From NCBI GenBank assembly GCA_937917025.1, contig CALFSF010000288.1, forward strand, positions 1 through 11,230: a DNA stretch of 11,230 nucleotides. Reading direction: 5' to 3'. Each line of letters opens with the position of its first letter. Positions within the stretch are counted from its first letter, which is position 1. Below, in pieces: positions 6,443-11,230 of the stretch. Below the pieces are notes generated by a model that was not told where the DNA came from, searched no databases, and saw only the letters and a list, made by a program, of their open reading frames with translations. The DNA comes from an uncultured Paraburkholderia sp. (GTDB lineage Bacteria > Pseudomonadota > Gammaproteobacteria > Burkholderiales > Burkholderiaceae). Both the position numbers and the translations under genes were made by a program.

Positions 6443-6733
6443 ATGCTGGCATTGCGACCATCCTTCGAATGCTGCGGCATATCGCTGCCGCCCAGCGCAA
6501 CCGACGCAATGATATGTACGTACGAATGTACGTTCTGTGAAGTTTGCGCGTTGAGTGTGTTACGCAATGTCTGTCCGAATTGCGGCGGCAATTTTCAGCT
6601 GCGGCCGAATCGCCCGAAGGCGATGCTGGCGAAACATCCGGCACGCACAGAGCGGCACGAGGCGAAGATCGACGAGGCGTCGCATGCGGGCTATGTCGAG
6701 CGCTATCGCACAACGCCACCGTCCGACCGTTGA
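6443..6733 (+). CDS. DUF1272-family small cysteine-rich protein
   Basis: 96 aa. Start at the ATG at 6443, chosen because AGGAG (6431-6435) precedes it at 7 bases and because the family match begins here (MLALRPSFECCGISLPP); the frame is open further upstream but that part has no coding character. Eight cysteines at 10, 11, 25, 29, 32, 35, 44 and 47, in ECC, CTYECTFCEVC and CPNCGG contexts, suggest a compact zinc-ribbon-like fold (inferred). The family, small proteins common in proteobacteria, has no known function. After the cysteine domain comes a basic and polar tail of about 45 residues, longer than I expect for the shortest members. It converges with the anti-sigma gene with a 100-bp gap. 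Confidence 0.85.
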   Translation: MLALRPSFECCGISLPPSATDAMICTYECTFCEVCALSVLRNVCPNCGGNFQLRPNRPKAMLAKHPARTERHEAKIDEASHAGYVERYRTTPPSDR

Positions 6734-6833
6734 GCGATCCGGGCCGCATGACGCAAGCCTGTAGCGAACCGTGGTGCGTCAACCCGAGTTCACCGAAGCA
6801 GGACCGAAGTGCGTCCGACGAGCACCCGGAAGC

Positions 6834-7037
6834 CTAGTGCTCGTCCCCAGCCTCGCCGCCGCGGGCGGTGCCGTTGATTTCCTGCGACGCCGCGCGCAGC
6901 AGCCTGATATGTCGCCGGTAGTTGCGGCAGCCGCTGCATGTCGGCAGATGCACGCCGATGGCGATCCACTCGCCGGCTGTCAGCGGACGGTCGAGTGCGT
7001 CGGATAACAGTCGCGTGATGTGCTTACACTTGCCCAT
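6834..7037 (-). CDS. Zinc-finger anti-sigma factor (soluble, zf-HC2 type)
   Basis: 67 aa from the ATG at 7037, with GAGGA about 6 bases upstream. It matches the zinc-binding anti-sigma domain: C4 in MGKCKHITRLLSDALDRPL, then H30, C34 and C37 in HLPTCSGC (HX3CX2C). Such proteins hold their partner ECF sigma factor inactive, often until zinc ligands are oxidised or another signal acts. There is no membrane segment, so it should be cytosolic, which favours an intracellular signal. Its start overlaps the end of the sigma gene by 14 nt, a typical translationally coupled sigma/anti-sigma pair. An upstream extension of the frame to 7097 is rejected because it lies wholly within the sigma gene and lacks family similarity. 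Confidence 0.9.
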   Translation of the reverse strand: MGKCKHITRLLSDALDRPLTAGEWIAIGVHLPTCSGCRNYRRHIRLLRAASQEINGTARGGEAGDEH

Positions 7038-7632
7038 TGACGTCCTCGCTGGAAAAGCCTTTCTCGCTGAGGCAGGTGCGCAACCGCAGCCGCGCACGGT
7101 AGATGAGCACGCTGCAGTGATTTGCCGTCATCTGAAGCTCGGCGCAGATGTCGGCCGTCTCCAGTTCGAGGAACTCACGCATCATGAACACGCGTCCGAT
7201 GTTTTCCGGCAGATGGTCGAGACAGATCTCGAACAGCTCCCAGAACTGCTGCTGACGTAACGCTGTTTCGGGCGTCGGCCACGGTCGCGGTTTGGCCTGC
7301 GCGGACCAGTGCCCGTTCTCCTTGAACCGCTCCCGGTCGAGCACGGCTTCGTCGTCGAGTTCGGATTCGAGCGCTGACAGGTTCACGGTCCGGTGCCGCG
7401 CGCGCAACGTGTCGACGAGCTTGTGACGCAGAATGCCGAACACCCAGGTCTTGTGCCCGGACTGCCCCTCGAAACGATCGGCGTGGGTCCAGGCGGCGGC
7501 GAGCGCCTCCTGAACGGCATCTTCCGCCGCCGCGGCATCGCGGAGCTGCAGCCGTGCAAACCGCAGCAGGTCGCGGCGCAGCTGCGTCAGATAGGCCGGA
7601 TCGTCGAAAGCGGGATGCAGCGGGGCGGTCAT
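7024..7632 (-). CDS. ECF RNA polymerase sigma factor (TIGR02943-like)
   Basis: 202 aa. The ATG at 7632 has GGGAGG about 7 bases upstream; the open frame reaching 7692 is a glycine/arginine-rich extension without family likeness. Region sigma-2 spans about 15-85 (LRRDLLRFARLQLRD, then AAEDAVQEALAAAW, then KTWVFGILRHKLVDTLRA) and should melt the -10 element; sigma-4 spans about 130-195 (FWELFEICLDHLPENIGRVFMMREF, ELETADICAELQMTANHCSVLIYRARLRLRTCL) and should read the -35. The linker motif GHWSAQAKPRPWPTPE and FWELFEICLDHLP are marks, as I recall, of the TIGR02943 subfamily. It is followed by its anti-sigma gene with a 14-nt overlap. Target genes are unknown; a possible self-controlled promoter is noted at 7889-7914. 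Confidence 0.93.
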   Translation of the reverse strand: MTAPLHPAFDDPAYLTQLRRDLLRFARLQLRDAAAAEDAVQEALAAAWTHADRFEGQSGHKTWVFGILRHKLVDTLRARHRTVNLSALESELDDEAVLDRERFKENGHWSAQAKPRPWPTPETALRQQQFWELFEICLDHLPENIGRVFMMREFLELETADICAELQMTANHCSVLIYRARLRLRTCLSEKGFSSEDVNGQV

Positions 7633-8180
7633 ACGCGCCCCTCCCGATGGAGGGCGCCCCCCACGCGAACCCGCCTGGCCGCGCATCCGCAACGCGCATC
7701 GGAGCGCGTGGCAGCAGCGCCCGGGATAGGAGACGACGGTCTTTGTCCAGTGATCGGCGATGTGAATGCATGCCTGCTGTTGCCGCGGTCGGCGGAATCG
7801 ATCGGGTTCATGTGTGCATGTGCGATGACGGATGGGTGCCGACGCGGGCTCGCTGCGGGGCCAGGCTCAGGACGCGGCCCGACAGCATAACCGCATGCAG
7901 CGGACTTCGGTTCCGCTCGCACAGCATTTCTACTGCAACCGGCGCAGCCGCGAGCGGGTTCGCCTGTCATTCTCCCGCACGTCGCCGTGCCGCAGGACAA
8001 GATTCGACGCGTCGCGAATGGCGGCCCGATTTTCAGTCATCCCGCTCTGGTCGCGTGAACGGCGGCTTTATGACAGATTGCTTGCACATGATCTTCCGAC
8101 CCGGCAAAACGCCCCGCACCCGGTCACCCGGACCCCCGCCACGAGCCCGGTTACAAGCCCTGATGCAGGCAGAACGCGTG
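7633..8180. other. Intergenic region upstream of the ECF sigma gene
   Basis: About 550 bp without a supported gene. Several frames are open on both strands (one plus-strand frame runs from 7554 to 8363), but they are arginine/proline/alanine-rich shadows with no domain or ribosome binding site. It holds the candidate ECF promoter and, overlapping it, a hairpin with arms AGCGGA (7899-7904) and TCCGCT (7912-7917) around a CTTCGG core. Nothing else was recognised. Confidence 0.5.
7889..7914 (-). promoter_or_regulatory. Candidate ECF-type promoter upstream of the sigma gene
   Basis: On the minus strand, GGAAC (7910-7914) is followed after 18 bp by GTT (7889-7891), the spacing and core seen for several ECF sigma factors (GGAAY-N18-GTT). 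It lies about 255 bp upstream of the sigma start. The match is short enough that chance cannot be excluded. Confidence 0.25.
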
Positions 8181-8387
8181 TTACACCTTGCCGCCGCCGT
8201 CCATTCCGCTTCCCTGCCGCCATACCGCCTTGCCGCGCTCCGACAGTTCGCCGCTGCTGTGTTCGGCATCGCCTTCGGTGCCCTCGACCGCCATATCGCC
8301 GCCCGCCTGTTCCTGCGATTTCTGCTCCTTGTGCTTGCGTGCTGCAACAGCTTCATCGTGTGACTTGCCCGCGTAGTTCAATGTCAT
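8181..8387 (-). CDS. Small hydrophilic hypothetical protein
   Basis: 68 aa from the ATG at 8387; a GTG twelve bases upstream is in frame but would lie on the ribosome binding site GGAGAG (8391-8396), so the ATG is preferred. The protein begins MTLNYAGKSHDEAVAARKHK and is rich in Glu, Lys, Gly, Ser and Gln, with almost no hydrophobic clusters, no cysteine and no membrane segment. Composition resembles small, disordered stress-induced or hydrophilin-type proteins, but I recognise no family. It is a single-gene unit between the sigma region and the DnaA-box cluster. A well-placed ribosome binding site and a composition unlike the arginine-rich shadow frames support it as a real gene. Confidence 0.6.
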   Translation of the reverse strand: MTLNYAGKSHDEAVAARKHKEQKSQEQAGGDMAVEGTEGDAEHSSGELSERGKAVWRQGSGMDGGGKV

Positions 8388-8731
8388 GACGCTCTCCACT
8401 TGAAAAAACCAGAAACCACAAAAGTTCGATGTCGCCGCACCCGCCGAGGTTCATTCCGGTTCGCTTTCGGCATTGACCGCGCCGCGATTTTGGCGTGCGG
8501 AAATAGATGCCGGGCGGTTTCCTTGATGGGCAAGGTTTGCGGCTCACTTATCCACAAGGTTGTTCAACAAAACTGTGGATATCTCCGATGCTCGATGAGT
8601 TATCCACCGCAAGCCGTGACGCGGTCGTGTCCGGGACGCTTTCCTTTCTGTCTCCATCGTCCGCGTTGACCACCTATGATTGAGCATCGAGACCTTTTCG
8701 CGCGCTGCGCGCTCCACCTGGGGAAACGAAG
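8388..8731. other. Divergent intergenic region with DnaA-box cluster
   Basis: 344 bp between the small hydrophilic gene (leftward) and the flavin reductase gene (rightward). It should contain both promoters, but no strong pair of hexamers was found: TTGACC (8666-8671) and TATGAT (8675-8680) are too close to serve together. The clear structure in it is the DnaA-box cluster at 8548-8608. Confidence 0.55.
8548..8608. promoter_or_regulatory. Cluster of three DnaA-box-like 9-mers with near-palindromic pair
   Basis: TTATCCACA (8548-8556) is a perfect DnaA box. TGTGGATAT (8574-8582) is a box on the opposite strand with one change, and TTATCCACC (8600-8608) is a third with one change. The first two form an inverted repeat (TATCCACA/TGTGGATA) around an inner dyad TTGTT-C-AACAA, giving a 33-bp near-palindrome (8549-8581) with 13 of 16 positions paired. 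DnaA could bind here to regulate the neighbours, titrate DnaA, or take part in replication; the sequence does not choose among these. Confidence 0.65.
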
Positions 8732-9289
8732 ATGACTTATCAGATCGCGGTTATCGTAGGCAGCTTGCGTCGGGATTCGACCAACAGGCAACTGGCCCGG
8801 GCGTTGGTCTCGCTCGCGCCGGCCGATTTTTCGTTCGACTTCGTGGATATCGGCGGATTGCCGTTGTACAGCCAGGATTACGACGCGGATTACCCTCCAG
8901 TGGCACGCGAGTTCAAGCAGAAAATCCAGGCGGCCGACGGTTTGCTGTTCGTGACGGCCGAGTACAACCGGTCGGTTCCCGGCGTGCTGAAAAACGCTCT
9001 CGACTGGGGCTCGCGGCCGTGGGGCAAGAGCGCCTGGGGCAACAAGCCGGGTGCGGTCGCCGGCACGTCGCCGGGTGCAACCGGGACGGCACTCGCGCAG
9101 CAGCATCTGCGCAACGTGCTCGCGTATCTCGATGTCGCGACGCTCGGCCAGCCCGAGATGTTCATCAAGCACAATCCGGCCGCGATCGACGAAAACGGCA
9201 AGATCCTCAACGACGACACGCGCAAATTCCTGCAATCGTTTGTCGATCGCTATGTCGCGTGGGTTAAAACCCACGGCGGGGTGCGATAG
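8732..9289 (+). CDS. NAD(P)H-dependent FMN reductase (flavodoxin-like, ChrR/YieF type)
   Basis: 185 aa, typical for the NADPH-dependent FMN reductase family, cytosolic flavoproteins that pass electrons from NAD(P)H to quinones, metals such as chromate, or azo and nitro compounds. The phosphate-binding loop GSLRRDSTN is at 10-18, and TAEYNRSVPGVLKNALDW at 75-92 is the flavin-contact and dimer-interface signature. The substrate cannot be named from sequence; quinone and oxidative-stress protection is the best supported role for ChrR-like members. The ATG at 8732 has GGGGAA a few bases upstream and the flavin loop sits at the expected distance from the N terminus. Single-gene unit directly downstream of the DnaA-box cluster. 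Confidence 0.9.
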   Translation: MTYQIAVIVGSLRRDSTNRQLARALVSLAPADFSFDFVDIGGLPLYSQDYDADYPPVAREFKQKIQAADGLLFVTAEYNRSVPGVLKNALDWGSRPWGKSAWGNKPGAVAGTSPGATGTALAQQHLRNVLAYLDVATLGQPEMFIKHNPAAIDENGKILNDDTRKFLQSFVDRYVAWVKTHGGVR

Positions 9290-9343
9290 GCGTTGCTGTC
9301 CGCCGATCCACCGGTTGTAGCGAGACGGCAGGACCTCGCGGCG

Positions 9344-9377
9344 AAAAAAGCGGCGCTTCCGGAAAAAGATGCGCCGC
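9344..9377 (-). terminator. Intrinsic terminator of the stress-protein gene
   Basis: On the minus strand a perfect 7-bp stem GCGGCGC/GCGCCGC (9371-9377 and 9350-9356) with a 14-nt loop is followed at once by six T residues (9344-9349). It lies 34 bp past the stop codon at 9411. On the plus strand there is no T tract, so it would not end the flavin reductase transcript in the standard way. Confidence 0.85.
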
Positions 9378-9410
9378 GTGCCCGCTATACGCCGGACGAA
9401 CTCGACAAAC

Positions 9411-10478
9411 CTAAACGTGATGGTGTCCGGTCACGCGATCCCAGCCGTGACGCACAGCCGCCTTGAAGCGTTCCCACGTGTCGCCGTGCGGGGTGGTTTC
9501 CCAGTCGCGACGGGCTTCGGGTTCGATATCGTCCCACTGCCGGTCGCGGTAACGGATGTCCTGGCCCATCTTCGCACCGTAGTGATACGCGCCTGAGTAG
9601 TCTTCATAGCGTGCGCCTTCGTCCGCGTACGCTTCGTCGTAATGGCCGCGGAAGTCCTCTTCATATTCGAGAAACTCATCCGGCATCGGCGCGCCGCCAA
9701 GGCCTGCGCCGGTTGCGGGCGCGGCAGGCGCCATATACGCGCCCGATCCGGGCGCCGCGGCGGTCGAGACCGCACGTGTCGCGTCGTCGTATGGCTGTGG
9801 CGTTTCGTAGCTCGAAGGTGTGCCGCTTAGCGGCGCATGATCGCGCGCCTCGACGCGCAGCGGGTCGACCTGATCGAGCGGATCGAGCGGATCGAGCTCC
9901 GGCCGTTCTGCCGCCGAAGGTGTCTGCGGAACGGGCTCGCTCACCGGACGCGTTGTCGCCGGATGATCCAGCGAGGCAGAAGACACCGGCGCAACAGGGG
10001 AGAGCGGCGGCGGCATCGCACCCGCCGAGCCGATCCCGAGTTCGTCGAGCATCGACTGGTCGCGCGCGGTGGTCGTATCCACCATCGGTGAATCCCACGC
10101 TGGCGCTCGTTCGCCGATGTCGAGCGCACCGAGTTTCGCCAAGGTGCGCTGCGCGAGTTCCGCGTGCGATTCGCTCGCCGCGCTCACACAGACCAGCACG
10201 GCACCGCGACGCACGGCATCGGTATAGCGCGCGGTCGTGGCCGGATCGGCGGCGCGCGGCCCGGAAGCGAACAGGCTCGCCAGGAACCGCTCGATGTTGG
10301 CCATGAAACCCTGGCCGGCCTCCGGTTCGGCGGCTGGATCGCTGCCGGCGCCCGATGGCGTGACAGGATTGGCCTGCAGTTCGATGTCGGTACGGGCGAA
10401 ACCCGTTTGCACGAGCGTGTCGCGCGCATCCTCGGCCTGGGTGTAGGTGTCGAATAACCCGATCACGGTGTGTCGCAT
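9411..10478 (-). CDS. Stress-protein-like gene with conserved aromatic/acidic C-terminal module
   Basis: 355 aa. The ATG at 10478 has GGGAGG about 7 bases upstream. Three parts are visible. The N-terminal part (1-about 130; MRHTVIGLFDTYTQAEDA...) resembles the general-stress-protein 17M / YflT-like fold, with a gap of acidic and alanine residues. The middle (about 130-270) is Pro/Ala/Ser/Asp-rich and probably disordered, and includes an LDP repeat. The C-terminal 81 residues (275-355) are dense in Tyr, Trp, Asp and Arg (HYDEAYADEGARYEDY, AYHYGAKMGQDIRYRDRQW, then FKAAVRHGWDRVTG), a module I recall from many uncharacterised betaproteobacterial stress-related proteins. No signal peptide or membrane segment. 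Single-gene unit with its own terminator. The molecular role is unknown; a stress role is inferred from the N-terminal likeness. Confidence 0.82.
   Translation of the reverse strand: MRHTVIGLFDTYTQAEDARDTLVQTGFARTDIELQANPVTPSGAGSDPAAEPEAGQGFMANIERFLASLFASGPRAADPATTARYTDAVRRGAVLVCVSAASESHAELAQRTLAKLGALDIGERAPAWDSPMVDTTTARDQSMLDELGIGSAGAMPPPLSPVAPVSSASLDHPATTRPVSEPVPQTPSAAERPELDPLDPLDQVDPLRVEARDHAPLSGTPSSYETPQPYDDATRAVSTAAAPGSGAYMAPAAPATGAGLGGAPMPDEFLEYEEDFRGHYDEAYADEGARYEDYSGAYHYGAKMGQDIRYRDRQWDDIEPEARRDWETTPHGDTWERFKAAVRHGWDRVTGHHHV
9872..9898. repeat. 9-bp tandem repeat within the stress-protein gene
   Basis: GATCGAGCG occurs twice, followed by GATCGAGCT. Read on the coding (minus) strand it gives the LDPLDPLD stretch in the low-complexity middle. 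Being a multiple of three, unit changes would keep the frame. Confidence 0.85.
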
Positions 10479-10528
10479 GGTTGCCTCCCTCCGTCTTTAC
10501 AGGGCCCGCTCCGGTGCGTCCGGATCGC

Positions 10529-10547
10529 GCGGCGCGAGATGCGCCGC
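10529..10547. other. Hairpin in the leader of the stress-protein gene
   Basis: GCGGCGC (10529-10535) and GCGCCGC (10541-10547) pair perfectly around a 5-nt loop, about 50 bp upstream of the ATG. The arms are identical to those of the gene's own terminator. It has no T tract. Whether it lies in the transcript is not known, because no promoter was found. Confidence 0.5.
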
Positions 10548-10724
10548 TGCCCACTCAGCAGAGAGAATGCAACGATCATGCCGGGTCGGCGAACGTCCCC
10601 GCGCGAAGGAGCGCGCACGGGTCGCGACGAGTGCCGGGATGCCGCCCTGATCCAGTGCCGGCGCGCTTTTTACAACCGCCGCGTAATTAGCACTGCGCAA
10701 CGCATGGCGGCCGTTCCGATGGAA

Positions 10725-11230
10725 CTACGCGGCGGGATGCGTCGGCGAGAGCGTGCCCTGAATGGTCTGCAGAATCTTGTCGAGCAGCACGATATCGAAC
10801 GGTTTCGACAGCACGCGCACGTCGACGCGCCGCGCCCGCTCCAGTTCCTCGGCGTAACCGGTCACGAGAATCACCGGCAGCTTCGTTTCGAACGCGAGTA
10901 CGGCTTCAGCAAGGTCGATACCGTTCATCGCGCCCGGCATGTGAATGTCCGAGATCACGAGATCGAACGGCAGCGCCTCGCCGGTGCGGGCCTGCTTCGC
11001 GCGCGCTTCGTCGAAAAGACGCATCGCGGCGTCGGCGTTGAAGACGCAGGTGATCTCGTGGCCCATCATCTGCAGTAACGCTTCGGTGCCGGCGGAGACT
11101 TCCTCGTTGTCGTCGACGAGCAGAATCCGCAAGCCCTGGCGCCCGGCTGCCGGGTTGTCCGCACCAGGATCCTCGGGGCGCGCGATCTGCGGCGCGGCCT
11201 CGGCGCGCGGCAGGTACAGACGCACCGACG
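10725..11230 (-). CDS. Hybrid histidine kinase, C-terminal end with receiver domain (partial)
   Basis: The frame runs off the right edge, so about 167 C-terminal residues are seen. The first ones (SVRLYLPRAEA) match the end of a histidine-kinase ATPase domain (GT-x-V-x-LYLPR), which shows that this is the tail of a kinase rather than a free regulator; the GTG near the edge is an internal Val codon. A 25-residue Pro/Ala linker leads to a receiver domain with the acidic pair DD in LLVDDNEEV, the phospho-acceptor Asp in LVISDIHMPG (about residue 93 of the visible part), the switch Thr in VILVTGYAEE, and the conserved Lys in LSKPFD. The signal and downstream partner cannot be told because the sensor part is outside the window. 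Confidence 0.92.
   Translation of the reverse strand, partial: SVRLYLPRAEAAPQIARPEDPGADNPAAGRQGLRILLVDDNEEVSAGTEALLQMMGHEITCVFNADAAMRLFDEARAKQARTGEALPFDLVISDIHMPGAMNGIDLAEAVLAFETKLPVILVTGYAEELERARRVDVRVLSKPFDIVLLDKILQTIQGTLSPTHPAA

Noticed and set aside
6750..6780. Inverted repeat GACGCA/TGCGTC between the DUF1272 and anti-sigma genes as a shared terminator
   Set aside because: Short arms, long loop and no T tract on either strand.
7700..7750. GGAC...TATCC on the minus strand as the sigma-gene promoter
   Set aside because: The spacing (14 bp) fits neither the usual ECF nor sigma-70 layout, and the elements are weak.
7554..8363. 269-codon plus-strand open frame upstream of and opposite the sigma gene
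   Set aside because: Arg/Pro/Ala-rich composition, no domain, overlaps the sigma gene start and the small hydrophilic gene, and has no convincing ribosome binding site.
8666..8680. TTGACC and TATGAT as a promoter for the flavin reductase gene
   Set aside because: The two hexamers are only 3 bp apart, and neither has a fitting partner at 16-18 bp.
10676..10710. Hairpin after the histidine kinase stop as a terminator
   Set aside because: The stem has a 2-nt bulge, a 17-nt loop and only a poor T tail on the minus strand.
1..11230. Mobile elements, CRISPR arrays, tRNA or rRNA genes
   Set aside because: No transposase or integrase reading frame, no spaced direct repeats and no cloverleaf-type sequence were seen by eye; short or divergent elements could be missed.

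Overview
The window looks like a high-GC betaproteobacterial secondary replicon of the Burkholderia / Paraburkholderia / Caballeronia group, close to its partitioning locus. The evidence is a parA-parB pair with three copies of the TTTATGCGCATAAA palindrome. This matches, from memory, the parS type of Burkholderia chromosome 2. An ArsC-family gene next to parA and many GC-rich genes of Burkholderia type fit the same picture. No insertion sequence, CRISPR array, tRNA or rRNA was seen.

Layout. 3-386 (+): C-terminal end of a protein cut by the window edge, probably the replicon's replication initiator (inferred mainly from position). 461-2218 (-): parA then parB, with a parS site between them that overlaps the parB ribosome binding site. 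2219-3158: a long non-coding stretch with a good parA promoter, two full 16-bp parS palindromes and several other dyads, including a compound dyad at 2725-2770. 3159-3527 (+): ArsC/YfgD-family reductase. 3580-4545 (-): solitary SsuA-like sulfonate/nitrate-type binding protein with a Tat-like leader. 4790-6166 (+): GntP-family gluconate:H+ symporter with its own promoter, followed by a (GCAAC)5 microsatellite. 6443-6733 (+): small eight-cysteine DUF1272 protein. 6834-7632 (-): ECF sigma factor (TIGR02943-like) and an overlapping soluble zinc-finger anti-sigma factor. 8181-8387 (-): small, very hydrophilic protein of unknown function. 8548-8608: three DnaA-box-like sequences, two of them arms of a near-palindrome. 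8732-9289 (+): NAD(P)H-dependent FMN reductase. 9411-10478 (-): a stress-protein-like gene with a low-complexity middle and a conserved aromatic/acidic C-terminal module, ended by a clear intrinsic terminator. 10725-11230 (-): C-terminal end of a hybrid histidine kinase with a receiver domain.

How it fits together. The left third is replicon maintenance: ParA and ParB act on the parS sites, beside the probable initiator. The right two thirds is a set of mostly single-gene accessory units for uptake and for stress or redox response (binding protein, gluconate transport, sigma/anti-sigma switch, flavin reductase, stress protein, sensor kinase). The items most worth a second look are the parS / parB-RBS overlap, the compound dyad in the parA-arsC gap, and the symmetric DnaA-box cluster about 6.3 kb from parA. 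I saw no convincing new multi-gene system. The nearest candidates are the sigma/anti-sigma pair with a possible ECF promoter, and these unexplained non-coding structures.
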